Source of the DNA: a virus | Virus record (IMG/VR): IMGVR_UViG_3300049491_000216 | Span: 1-36,966 of that record | Reading direction: 5' to 3' (one strand) | DNA length: 36,966 nucleotides | Part shown: in pieces, positions 24,328-30,579 of the stretch | Position numbering within the stretch: position 1 is the first letter of the stretch | How the letters are laid out: each line of letters starts with the position of its first letter | Program-made: the position numbers and the translations under genes | Notes under the pieces: model-generated | The model's database searches: none | What the model saw: the letters and a program-made list of their open reading frames with translations, nothing else | What the model was told of the DNA's origin: nothing

Positions 24328-24466
24328 CGGCGCATCTTTCTTCGACAACGCCGTCGAGTACAACAACATGAGCCGCGCCGACGTGGTCGCGCTCGAGGGC
24401 GTCATGCTGCAGACCCTCAAGACCCTGCACGAGATCGGCTCGCAGAAAGCGGCGGCGAAGAAATGA
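24290..24466 (+). CDS. Small unknown protein, 58 residues
   Basis: Starts at ATG 24290 behind a clear AAAAGGA ribosome site (about 8 bases away). The soluble protein begins MKASIKVSITEDNGASFF and contains SRADVVALEGVMLQTLKTL, then an Ala/Lys tail. It overlaps the upstream membrane protein gene in another frame, and its stop overlaps the next ATG, so it fits the coupled operon well. Function unknown. Confidence 0.65.
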   Translation: MKASIKVSITEDNGASFFDNAVEYNNMSRADVVALEGVMLQTLKTLHEIGSQKAAAKK

Positions 24467-24753
24467 GCGTCGCCACCGTTTCGTGGAGTTCAGTCGACGC
24501 GACCTTCCAGGCGGGAACCGTCGCGGCTGGCTGGCTCGTCTCCATCGAAGGGCCGAACGGCGTCTCGTCTACTCCGCTGTCGGCAGAGGGTCCCGTCGAG
24601 TTCCAGCTCGGAGCAGGCGATTACATCGCCACCGTTGCGCGGTTGGATGCGGCTGGGGCCGTTCTGAAACAAGTCAGCACCGCGTTCTCCATCACTGAGC
24701 CCGTTACGGTTGTCATTTCCGTTCCGTCGGCGGTCAATGTCCTGGTTGCGTAG
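24463..24753 (+). CDS. Small beta-rich unknown protein
   Basis: A 96-residue protein with alternating strands and an Ig-like feel (AAGWLVSIEGPNGVSST, GPVEFQLGAGDYIATVARLD, AFSITEPVTVVISV). No Cys, signal peptide or membrane segment. ATG 24463 overlaps the previous stop. It lies among lysis-region genes, so a virion or accessory role cannot be told apart. Function unknown. Confidence 0.6.
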   Translation: MSVATVSWSSVDATFQAGTVAAGWLVSIEGPNGVSSTPLSAEGPVEFQLGAGDYIATVARLDAAGAVLKQVSTAFSITEPVTVVISVPSAVNVLVA

Positions 24754-24832
24754 GTTCTGGCGCTGGCTGATCGATGCCCTTTTCGGGGTCTCGATCAGCG
24801 TCCCGCAACGGGTGAAAGTGAGGAAGAAATGA
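24737..24832 (+). CDS. 31-residue Trp/Arg-rich amphipathic peptide (candidate)
   Basis: An ORF with ATG 24737 overlapping the previous gene by 17 bases and a TGA (24830-24832) overlapping the next ATG. The peptide starts MSWLRRFWRWLIDALFG and ends in a basic tail. The first 17 residues would make an amphipathic helix with Trp and Arg in alternation, suitable for membrane binding. It fills the only gap in the coupled operon. It could be a membrane-active lysis helper or only a leader that couples translation to the holin-like gene. Confidence 0.45.
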   Translation: MSWLRRFWRWLIDALFGVSISVPQRVKVRKK

Positions 24833-25068
24833 GCACACAACGTTTCGGCATCGCCCTACTGCTGATCCTGGGCTTCTTCGCGGTCCTGGCCTACATGCTC
24901 TATGCCGGCTGGCCGGCCGAGCAGGTGTCGCTCATGATCGGCGCACTCATCGGATCGTTCGTCCGCGCGCCGCAGTGGTATCTCGACTCGAGCCCCGGCT
25001 CGGAGCGCAAGACTGAACTGCTGGCTCATGCGGGGCCTGTCCCGCCACCCATAGAGGAACTGAAATGA
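24829..25068 (+). CDS. Holin candidate (two hydrophobic segments)
   Basis: A 79-residue membrane protein with an N-terminal span (residues about 7-27, GIALLLILGFFAVLAYMLYAG) and a second hydrophobic segment (about 33-46, SLMIGALIGSFV), then a polar tail with charged residues. Size and layout suit a small class II-type holin that opens the inner membrane at the end of infection. GAGG lies about 6 bases before ATG 24829. It is followed immediately by a lipoprotein gene, a common lysis-region arrangement. Topology and role are inferred. Confidence 0.6.
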   Translation: MSTQRFGIALLLILGFFAVLAYMLYAGWPAEQVSLMIGALIGSFVRAPQWYLDSSPGSERKTELLAHAGPVPPPIEELK

Positions 25069-25406
25069 TCTCGATTCGACTACGACTCAAGCTGCTGCTG
25101 CTCTCCCTGCTGGTGCTGTTCGGGTGCGCCGGAGTACCGAAGCCGGTCACGCTCGACCAGAATCTCGCGACGGCCGAAGGCCAGGTAACGGCCGGATACA
25201 CGTCGGTCGCAGACCTCGCAACCCGCAAGCGGATCTCGGCGGAGACGGGGACGAGCCTCATCAAGACGCTGGACGATGCCAACGCCGCGCTCAAGTCGGC
25301 GCGCATCCTGGTTGGGCAGGGGAACGAAGACGCTGCGCGAACCTACCTGAAGATCGCAACCGACTTACTGCTGAAGTATGAGCAGACGAAAGGGGCCGTC
25401 AAATGA
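25065..25406 (+). CDS. Outer-membrane-type lipoprotein of the lysis region
   Basis: A 113-residue predicted lipoprotein: basic N-terminus (MISIRLRLK), hydrophobic core and lipobox LFGC with the lipid-attachment Cys near residue 21. The mature part is helical and Ala/Thr-rich with no further membrane segment. It could be an outer-membrane spanin partner or a superinfection-exclusion lipoprotein. The residues after Cys (AGVPKP) do not suggest inner-membrane retention. The start overlaps the holin-like stop (ATGA) and its end overlaps the next gene. No inner-membrane spanin with a clear match is seen. Confidence 0.7.
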   Translation: MISIRLRLKLLLLSLLVLFGCAGVPKPVTLDQNLATAEGQVTAGYTSVADLATRKRISAETGTSLIKTLDDANAALKSARILVGQGNEDAARTYLKIATDLLLKYEQTKGAVK

Positions 25407-25609
25407 CCAACGGAGCCGCAGCACTCTCGACGGTGCTTGATCTCTTGCAGGTGATTACCGCGATGATGGATCAGGCGACGAAGATCGGCGCCGTCATCCG
25501 CACCGCCCAGGCTGAAGGCCGCGACATCACCGCGGACGAGTGGGCCGCGATCGATGTGGATCAGATCGCGGCCCGGGCCGCTGCGGTCGCGGCCGTCTCG
25601 AAACACTAG
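25403..25609 (+). CDS. Last gene of the late operon, unknown helical protein
   Basis: A 68-residue mostly helical protein (ALSTVLDLLQVITAMMDQAT, then GRDITADEWAAIDVDQIAAR). No membrane segment. Its ATG overlaps the lipoprotein stop, as in related phages where a lipoprotein and a small helical protein travel together (recollection). It ends the rightward late operon just before a structured intergenic element. Function unknown. Confidence 0.62.
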   Translation: MTNGAAALSTVLDLLQVITAMMDQATKIGAVIRTAQAEGRDITADEWAAIDVDQIAARAAAVAAVSKH

Positions 25610-25617
25610 GCGGGGGA

Positions 25618-25685
25618 CCTCGCGCCGATCTCGCCAAGGCGGCGAGGGTTTCGGCTCCCGAAGCGTCTACCGAATCGGCGCGAGG
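25618..25685. terminator. Structured inverted repeat between convergent operons
   Basis: A perfect 12-bp inverted repeat (CCTCGCGCCGAT at 25618-25629, ATCGGCGCGAGG at 25674-25685) encloses two smaller perfect hairpins (25630-25646, 6-bp stem; 25650-25662, 5-bp stem). It sits exactly where the late rightward and early leftward operons meet. Neither side has a T-run, so simple intrinsic termination is doubtful. A bidirectional processing or Rho-related stop, or collision barrier, is likely. Confidence 0.6.
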
Positions 25686-25693
25686 AAAAGAGT

Positions 25694-25876
25694 TTATCCT
25701 GCGAGCGCCTTCTCGGCGCGGTCTCGCCATTCCGGCGTGCCGTATTCTTCCCACACGAGAACCTCCCGCACCAACTCGCGCAGGGTGGCGTTCTCCGTGC
25801 GCAGGCGGTCGGCATCCCTGAGTAGTCGGTCGATTACTTGGCGTTGCAAGTCAACGACGGCGGCATCGTCACTCAT
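25694..25876 (-). CDS. Small coiled-coil protein, end of leftward operon
   Basis: A 60-residue acidic helical protein (DLQRQVIDRLLRDADRLRTE) with heptad-like Leu spacing. It overlaps the upstream gene by 8 bases, consistent with coupled translation at the far end of the leftward operon. No domain recognised. Confidence 0.6.
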   Translation of the reverse strand: MSDDAAVVDLQRQVIDRLLRDADRLRTENATLRELVREVLVWEEYGTPEWRDRAEKALAG

Positions 25877-26462
25877 CGCCTAGCTTCCGGATGGCTGCTG
25901 CGCACTCTCGTGCTATTGCGCAAATCTCTGTCCATTGATTTTGCCGAGGCCACGGGCCTTTGGTCACGTCTAGGATTGCAAGCAAAAGGTCGCGCATCTT
26001 TGCCGTCCGCTCCCGCTCGCTGGCGCGACCCTTGTCGATCAGGGCTTGCGCGTCGCTGCTCACGGCGGGGTCTAGTGCGATTGCAGTCTCAGCCGCGATC
26101 AGATCGGCCACTGCTAGCCGGGCGTCAGTCTCGTGCTCGGCCTTGAGTGCCCAGTTGATCGTGAGGGCGTCCAAGACGGCAGCTTTGAAGGGCTCGCTGG
26201 AGCGACTGGCGGACTCGGAGGGAGGGGCGAGGTAGAGAGCATGCTGTCCAGGTGGCAGATTGCGAACACGGAGCCATGCGCCCGGCGCCAGCGCAAGCCC
26301 ACAGCCATCGCCAATATTCAATACAGCCACCGGCTCCGGCGCTTGATCTGTGGGGTAGACGCTGATGGCGATTAAATCGCCTCCGGGATCGGGGGGTCGA
26401 TTACTTGCTACAAAAATGCCATCTTTCCCCCATAGCCACATCTTCATAGGCCACTTAATCAT
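25869..26462 (-). CDS. Unknown protein, 197 residues
   Basis: The N-terminal half is strand-rich (MWLWGKDGIFVASN, DLIAISVYP, VAVLNIGDGCGLALAPGAW) and the C-terminal half is helical with many Ala, Glu and Arg (ARLAVADLIAAETAIALD, RERTAKMRDLLLAILDV). There is no signal peptide or membrane segment. The ATG at 26462 overlaps the upstream stop by 8 bases; an in-frame ATG at 26444 is an alternative. Part of the leftward early operon, so perhaps host-directed or regulatory. No family recognised. Confidence 0.62.
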   Translation of the reverse strand: MIKWPMKMWLWGKDGIFVASNRPPDPGGDLIAISVYPTDQAPEPVAVLNIGDGCGLALAPGAWLRVRNLPPGQHALYLAPPSESASRSSEPFKAAVLDALTINWALKAEHETDARLAVADLIAAETAIALDPAVSSDAQALIDKGRASERERTAKMRDLLLAILDVTKGPWPRQNQWTEICAIARECAAAIRKLGDE

Positions 26463-26673
26463 GATCTACGGACCCTATCTGAATAGACTCAGGACCTTGT
26501 TGCGGAGTAATCGGTACACTGATCTCCATAAGCTGCAAAACACGTGCGGCAGCAAGCACTGAGTTTGGATAACTCGTCATTGGATAACCTACGGTTTCGT
26601 CCACGGTCCCTGTGTAAACATCCCAGCCACGCTCTGACTGACGAATGGTGATGTAGATCGGGCGGTCGTTCAT
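26455..26673 (-). CDS. Small unknown early protein
   Basis: A 72-residue protein beginning MNDRPIYITIRQSERGWDVY. The ATG at 26673 has GAGG about 7 bases upstream and overlaps the preceding stop (ATGA); the frame continues upstream but only as shadow. Local DNA is more AT-rich than the late genes. Function unknown. Confidence 0.6.
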   Translation of the reverse strand: MNDRPIYITIRQSERGWDVYTGTVDETVGYPMTSYPNSVLAAARVLQLMEISVPITPQQGPESIQIGSVDHD

Positions 26674-26852
26674 TTCCGATCCTCTACCAAACAGACTACT
26701 GGTACGCAGGTATAGCCCTGCTCTTGCAGAGTCGCACGGAACCAACCGAACAGATCCTCAGCGTAACTCCACGCATCGACTTCTGTGGTCATAACTTGCG
26801 TATCCACAATGAGCGTCCCGTCCGGGCGCTGAATGGCGAAAAACTGGGTCAT
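26670..26852 (-). CDS. Small unknown early protein
   Basis: A 60-residue protein starting MTQFFAIQRPDGTLIVDTQ and containing YAEDLFGWFRATLQEQGY. ATG 26852 overlaps the upstream stop (ATGA) and its own stop overlaps the next start. The pattern of strand, helix and strand suggests a small compact fold. Function unknown. Confidence 0.6.
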   Translation of the reverse strand: MTQFFAIQRPDGTLIVDTQVMTTEVDAWSYAEDLFGWFRATLQEQGYTCVPVVCLVEDRK

Positions 26853-27334
26853 GTCGGGGCCTTTGGTAGTGGCATCCAGTGAGTGGCTGGCCAGTGTTCT
26901 AAGTTGAACTTCAGAAAACCTGTTGCATGGCCACCCTTGCGCCAATAGTCAACTACCATGTACCCATCATGGTTCGATCCGCGCCCGTTAAAGTGCCCGG
27001 CAAGCACGCGTGTTCCATCCTTCGGCGCCGTCTCAATCGGTTGCCACTGCCGCTCGATCTCAGCCTTCTGCGCATCTAGCTGGTCGGCGGCGGAGCGGAG
27101 GGCGGCGGCAGCGCCACGACATGCCCATACGCTAGGAATAGGCAGTGCTGCGTTGTCGTCCATGCGGTCCGCCAGTGCTCGTGCTTCGGTTGGTGTGGTC
27201 ATGGCTGCTTTCCTTTTTGCGAGATAGGTTTCCGCGAACCGTAGGCGAGCGCGAGCTACCGCATTGCCGCCGGAATTTTTCCACACAGCTGCAAGCCTCT
27301 TACGCTCCCGAATAATGTCTTTGGGTGTCATCAT
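26849..27334 (-). CDS. DUF551-domain protein
   Basis: The C-terminal 65 residues match DUF551: WQPIETAPKDGTRVLAG near the start and THWMPLPKAP at the end, a domain common in phage and prophage accessory genes with unknown function. Start is uncertain: ATG 27334 has GAGG 8 bases upstream and gives 161 residues with a basic helical N-terminus. ATG 27202 also has a good AAGGA site and gives 117 residues. ATG 27373 would overlap the upstream stop. The stop overlaps the next gene's ATG. Confidence 0.7.
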   Translation of the reverse strand: MMTPKDIIRERKRLAAVWKNSGGNAVARARLRFAETYLAKRKAAMTTPTEARALADRMDDNAALPIPSVWACRGAAAALRSAADQLDAQKAEIERQWQPIETAPKDGTRVLAGHFNGRGSNHDGYMVVDYWRKGGHATGFLKFNLEHWPATHWMPLPKAPT

Positions 27335-27362
27335 GGATGCGCCCTCGTGTTCCATTTTGTTG

Positions 27363-27620
27363 TTAGCGCCCATCTTGCGGGTCCAGTGGAGCGTAATACT
27401 GGTCTTGCGTATGGTGCGGAGTCGCCACCCATATCCGGCTATTTCCATCACACAGCACCGCACCATCGGCCAGTGCGCGCAGGACTCGGCAAATCAATTC
27501 GCATCGCGCAAATTGGGCGTGGTCTAACGGTTCGCCTGTCCTCTTCGCCTCTTCGAGCCACGCTTCACGGTAGAACGCGGCCAGATATGCCGCCTCTGCG
27601 TACTCTTCTCGCGTCGTCAC
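27363..27620 (-). CDS. Small unknown early protein after RecT
   Basis: An 85-residue helical protein (TTREEYAEAAYLAAFYREAW, then LDHAQFARCELICRVLRAL) from a GTG at 27620 that overlaps the RecT stop (GTGA). An upstream ATG in the same frame at 27644 lies inside the recT gene. Function unknown; the position suggests co-expression with the recombination genes. Confidence 0.62.
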   Translation of the reverse strand: MTTREEYAEAAYLAAFYREAWLEEAKRTGEPLDHAQFARCELICRVLRALADGAVLCDGNSRIWVATPHHTQDQYYAPLDPQDGR

Positions 27621-28465
27621 TCTTTCACCATCTCCGCAATCCACGCCTTCGCCTCTTCCAGGTGAGCGCCCGCGAGTTCGTTGACGAACGGCCGCGCCTC
27701 GTCCAGGAGCAGCGCGCGGATCTCAAGGTCCGGCGTCGTCTCGGCGCGGGTTAGGAGCGTGCAGGCCTTGTCCCACGCGGACACCTCTGGGGCTGGCGGC
27801 ACCGTCTCCCGCAGTTCCTCGGTCGTGGCCACCGAGAACGAACCGTCAGACGCGCGCTCGGCGTCGTACACGTCGCGGATCTCCTCGTCCGTCTGGAGCC
27901 CCATCGCGATCTCGGGCGCGTGCGTCCTGACAAGCCAACCGGCCGCGCGGTACATCAGCATCAGCTCGGGAATCGTCTTCCACTTGCTCCCGCTCTTTTC
28001 GTACCACCCTTCTGCTTTCGAGAGGGCGATCGACACGAGCGGCCCGGTGATCTTCTCACCTGTGGACAACTCCGTGGACCATGCCCGAGCGGCCCAGTCG
28101 TCTTTGCCCTTCGTCCCCGTCCATTCGTACCGAATCGCCGAGAAGCGGCCGCACTGGTTGAACGATGCGATCAGGAACTGCGCCGACCAGCTTGGCCGGC
28201 CGTGGACGACGTAGAGGTTCTGCGCCACCATCAGCGGCGACGCGCCCATGCGGCTTGCCATCTCGAGCGCGATGATGCAATTGGCGATGTTCCCCTGGTA
28301 ATCCTTCGGCACCAGGGTTGACGCGCTGAAGGCCTTCGCAGCGCGCTGCATGAGTTCGAAGCCCTGCAGGCTATCAAAACCCATGCGGACGGCCGGCATG
28401 CTCGCCTCGGGCGCCGTGGGACGGCGCAGGGCGTCGAGTGTGGTAACTGCGGATGGTGTAGACAT
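27617..28465 (-). CDS. recT: RecT-family single-strand annealing protein
   Basis: Recombinase that anneals complementary single strands, used in phage recombination and replication restart. The 282-residue protein has the RecT core: FELMQRAAKAFSASTLVPKDY, NCIIALEMASRMGASPLMVAQNLYVV, GRPSWSAQFLIASFNQ, and a late IPELMLMYRAAGWLVRTHAPEIAMGL stretch (shown in parts here). The C-terminal 60 residues are acidic and helical. ATG 28465 has GAGGGG about 7 bases upstream; residues before it are shadow. It follows the PD-(D/E)XK nuclease gene, forming an exonuclease-annealase pair as in RecE/RecT or lambda Exo/Beta. Confidence 0.9.
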   Translation of the reverse strand: MSTPSAVTTLDALRRPTAPEASMPAVRMGFDSLQGFELMQRAAKAFSASTLVPKDYQGNIANCIIALEMASRMGASPLMVAQNLYVVHGRPSWSAQFLIASFNQCGRFSAIRYEWTGTKGKDDWAARAWSTELSTGEKITGPLVSIALSKAEGWYEKSGSKWKTIPELMLMYRAAGWLVRTHAPEIAMGLQTDEEIRDVYDAERASDGSFSVATTEELRETVPPAPEVSAWDKACTLLTRAETTPDLEIRALLLDEARPFVNELAGAHLEEAKAWIAEMVKE

Positions 28466-28476
28466 GGTTTCCCCTC

Positions 28477-29265
28477 TCACTTTCTGAAGTTGCACTGGTT
28501 GAAAATCGGGCAGAACTTCGGGCCGCACATCATTGAGCGCGGGTTGCCGAAGAAAATCCCGGACTGAATCATTCTGGCGACCGTCTCGAGCACGCCGGCC
28601 GTCTCGCCGTCGCCGAGGAGCGCATCCCGGGCGCCGTACACGGTGCCGATGCCGACGCGCTGGCCGGCTTCCGTCTTCCCCGTCTGCATGCCGACGATCT
28701 GCGCCGGCTCGGAGATCGGGACACCGCTCGCGGACTGGGCGAGCAGCTCATACACGCCAAGCTGGAAGGCGTGACCCTTCGTCTCCACGTGTCCATCCTT
28801 CCGGACCGCGCTCCCGCCGCTCTTGAGGTCCGCGATGCCGTAGCCTTCCTCGCCCTTGTAGACCCTGTCCGTCGTCCCGGTCAGCGCAATCCCGAGGTCT
28901 GAGATCTCCAGGCGGTCGCACTTCACCTCGACGGCCGCGTATTCCTGCTTCGGCGCGATCTCGCGGCAGTACCGGCCGTGTAGCGCGATAGCTACCGACT
29001 CCATCTGGTCAACGTTGTCGTCGTCGAGGTCGACGTCTTCGTTCGGGTGGCGAATGGTGTCCACCGCGGCCGCTGCGGCCTCGTCGATCGTGATGCCGGC
29101 GCCTTCCATCGTCGAGCGGTCGAACACGGCCGTCGATGCGTGGATGGCGGTTCCGAGCAGCGCCTTACCGGATGACGGCGTCCGCTTGCCGAGCAGGTGC
29201 CGGGCTTCGGCTCGAGCCCCGCAATCCAAGAAGTCAGCAATTGCTGATGCGCGAATTTCAATCAT
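28477..29265 (-). CDS. RecB/Cas4-like PD-(D/E)XK nuclease with Fe-S-type cysteines
   Basis: A 262-residue nuclease expected to resect double-strand ends for RecT. The PD-(D/E)XK motifs are visible: GTAIHA (His), VEVKCDRLEI, GTTDRVY (Asp), IADLKSG (Asp-x-Lys) and QLGVYELL. One Cys near residue 15 and three near the C-terminus (C247, C252, C258) match the four-cysteine iron-sulphur pattern of Cas4 and AddB nucleases. The ATG at 29265 overlaps the HNH-AP2 gene's stop (ATGA), and recT follows after 11 bases. Confidence 0.82.
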   Translation of the reverse strand: MIEIRASAIADFLDCGARAEARHLLGKRTPSSGKALLGTAIHASTAVFDRSTMEGAGITIDEAAAAAVDTIRHPNEDVDLDDDNVDQMESVAIALHGRYCREIAPKQEYAAVEVKCDRLEISDLGIALTGTTDRVYKGEEGYGIADLKSGGSAVRKDGHVETKGHAFQLGVYELLAQSASGVPISEPAQIVGMQTGKTEAGQRVGIGTVYGARDALLGDGETAGVLETVARMIQSGIFFGNPRSMMCGPKFCPIFNQCNFRK

Positions 29266-29741
29266 AGCAACCCCAGTGATTTGTTAGTGACCCAGCCTGG
29301 GCCGCGCGCGACAATCACAAACTCGTCGTATGCGCGGGCGGCATCCTCTGGAGTGGCGAACTTGCCTAAGCGATGTTTGCGCCCGTTGATAGATGCGGCC
29401 GCGGTCCATGTTCCGCCGGATCGCTCGACGCCCTTGAACGGGGTCGATCCTTTGGGCCTCGTCTGCCCGCGCGGCGACTTGTTGTGTCGGCTGAACTGAG
29501 GCCAGTCCTGGGAATCAGCCAAACGAGCATGAAGCGCAACGTGATACGCGCGGCTGCAGATCAGCAAGTTCGAATTCGCGTTGTTGGTTTTGTCTCCGTC
29601 AATGTGATGTACGGTCTCATCCGGCCCGAGCGCGCGACCTAGCGCACGTTCCGCTTTCAACTTGTGCTCGTACACTCTTCGCCCATCTGGAAGACGCACT
29701 CGCACGTAACCATGCGACGAAAGCCGGAGATAGCTATTCAC
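29262..29741 (-). CDS. HNH endonuclease with AP2 DNA-binding domain
   Basis: A 159-residue homing-type endonuclease. Residues about 1-75 carry the HNH fold (VYEHKLKAERALG, VHHIDGDKTNNANSNLLI), and residues about 100-155 carry an AP2-type DNA-binding domain (FKGVERSGGTWTAAASING, RLGKFATPEDAARAYDEF). Such proteins are selfish mobile genes in phages. The GTG at 29741 overlaps the upstream stop (GTGA) and its stop overlaps the nuclease ATG, so it is seamlessly fitted in the operon, not disrupting a gene. Confidence 0.88.
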   Translation of the reverse strand: MNSYLRLSSHGYVRVRLPDGRRVYEHKLKAERALGRALGPDETVHHIDGDKTNNANSNLLICSRAYHVALHARLADSQDWPQFSRHNKSPRGQTRPKGSTPFKGVERSGGTWTAAASINGRKHRLGKFATPEDAARAYDEFVIVARGPGWVTNKSLGLL

Positions 29742-29929
29742 GCCGCCGCCTTCCGCTTCGCCGAATGCCGCGGATGCAAAATCCACCGCTCGCCCAGCCA
29801 CGCAATCGCCGCTTCCAACTTCGCCGCGTTCTTCTCCTGCAGCGTCCGCTCGCGCGGCGCCTGGAAGGGCACGAACAGCGGGTAGGTCTGCCGAGTCTTC
29901 ACAAGTCTATGCAGCGGTTCAGCGATCAT
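29738..29929 (-). CDS. Small basic unknown protein
   Basis: A 63-residue basic protein (LVKTRQTYPLFVPFQAPRER, then EAAIAWLGERWILHPRHSAK). No Cys or membrane segment. It overlaps the upstream 38-residue membrane protein gene by 11 bases and its stop overlaps the HNH-AP2 start. I recall similar small proteins in related phages but no function. Confidence 0.6.
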   Translation of the reverse strand: MIAEPLHRLVKTRQTYPLFVPFQAPRERTLQEKNAAKLEAAIAWLGERWILHPRHSAKRKAAA

Positions 29930-30035
29930 CGTCGTCTTCCCTTTCGTTGCGGTTGTTGAACCCCATGAACTGCCCGAGCGCCAGAATGAAGACGGCGTAA
30001 AACATGACGGCGAGAATCCAGTGGGCGGCTGTCAT
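29919..30035 (-). CDS. 38-residue membrane peptide
   Basis: ORF from ATG 30035. It begins MTAAHWILAVMFYAVFILAL, a single hydrophobic segment, and ends with a short charged tail of Arg, Glu and five Asp/Arg residues. The stop overlaps the next gene's ATG region. It is too small for most gene finders but its coupling and a clean one-span design support it. Function unknown. Confidence 0.5.
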   Translation of the reverse strand: MTAAHWILAVMFYAVFILALGQFMGFNNRNEREDDDDR

Positions 30036-30038
30036 CAG

Positions 30039-30113
30039 TTAGTACCCGTCCCCGTCCCCGGACCCGGACCCGTACCCGTACCCGGACCCGGACCAGATGC
30101 TTACTTCGCCCAC
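30039..30113 (-). CDS. 24-residue Gly-repeat minigene (candidate)
   Basis: From a GTG at 30113 (inside the end of the upstream gene) to TAA at 30039-30041. The peptide starts MGEVSIW and then consists of Ser-Gly, Tyr-Gly and Asp-Gly pairs, each kind duplicated, ending in Tyr. I recall Gly/Ser/Tyr/Asp repeat peptides from phages of this kind, which supports a real product. The ribosome site is weak. The alternative is that the repeat acts at the DNA or RNA level only. Confidence 0.4.
   Translation of the reverse strand: MGEVSIWSGSGYGYGSGSGDGDGY
30042..30095 (-). repeat. Nine tandem hexamers, G-rich on the coding strand
   Basis: On the minus strand the sequence is nine hexamers GGGTCC, GGGTAC or GGGGAC in a row. 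It has eight runs of three or more G separated by three bases, so it could fold as a G-quadruplex in DNA or mRNA. Different hexamers occur in adjacent identical pairs, a sign of slippage growth. Confidence 0.85.
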
Positions 30114-30370
30114 TCTGCCGCCATCAACGAAGCGCGCCCTTCGTCTGATGCCTCGATGACTTCAATAACTTCGGTAAGCGTGATGCGCGCGACAGGATCG
30201 CTCACGCGCGAGCCGGCTCCGACTCCGTGCAGTGATATCTCGTGCAACGTGTTTGCGCCTTTCCATGACCAAATGCGGCGCGCGTTCGTCAGTACGGCTT
30301 CCTTGCCGTCTCGCGATTCAAGTTCACCAACGTGAACGCCGGCGCTGTAAGTTCGAATGACAACGTACAT
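30101..30370 (-). CDS. Small unknown early protein, 89 residues
   Basis: Starts at ATG 30370 behind a strong GAGGAGGGG ribosome site. Protein begins MYVVIRTYSAGVHVGELES and includes a strand-rich core (ANTLHEISLHGVGAGS, ITLTEVIEVIEASDE). It has no Cys or membrane segment. I recall similar small proteins next to Gly-repeat peptides in other phages. Function unknown. Confidence 0.65.
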   Translation of the reverse strand: MYVVIRTYSAGVHVGELESRDGKEAVLTNARRIWSWKGANTLHEISLHGVGAGSRVSDPVARITLTEVIEVIEASDEGRASLMAAEWAK

Positions 30371-30384
30371 AGTCCCCTCCTCGT

Positions 30385-30579
30385 TTAACTGCGGTTTGAC
30401 TGCTTGCGCTTCATTCGGCAGGCCTCGCAGATCGCGCGAACGCCGTTCTTCGTCTGAATGCGCCCGACCGTCTCAGCCGGCGCGTAGTGCATGCCGTGCT
30501 GGCACCAGCGGGTTCCGGTTACGGCGGCCGCGGCGTCGGTCTGGCGGCGGCGTTCGGCGTTGTTGATGTTCCAGGGCAT
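30385..30579 (-). CDS. Small Cys-containing (zinc-ribbon-like) protein
   Basis: A 64-residue protein with WCQHGMHYAPA and AICEACRMKRK, a possible two-part metal site (Cys, His, Cys-x-x-Cys). ATG 30579 lies 1 base after the stop of the 305-residue frame that overlaps dcm, with GGGGG about 8 bases upstream; ATG 30594 is an alternative. It overlaps the end of the dcm frame by 61 bases. Possibly a nucleic-acid-binding accessory protein. Confidence 0.6.
   Translation of the reverse strand: MPWNINNAERRRQTDAAAAVTGTRWCQHGMHYAPAETVGRIQTKNGVRAICEACRMKRKQSNRS

Noticed and set aside
25618-25685. tRNA gene or attachment site
   Set aside because: Stem lengths and loops do not match a tRNA cloverleaf, no CCA-type acceptor or T-loop is present, and no integrase is nearby.
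30042-30095. Possible CRISPR-like array
   Set aside because: Hexamer tandem repeat without spacers; likewise the AACCAG repeats at 33341-33370 have no spacers.
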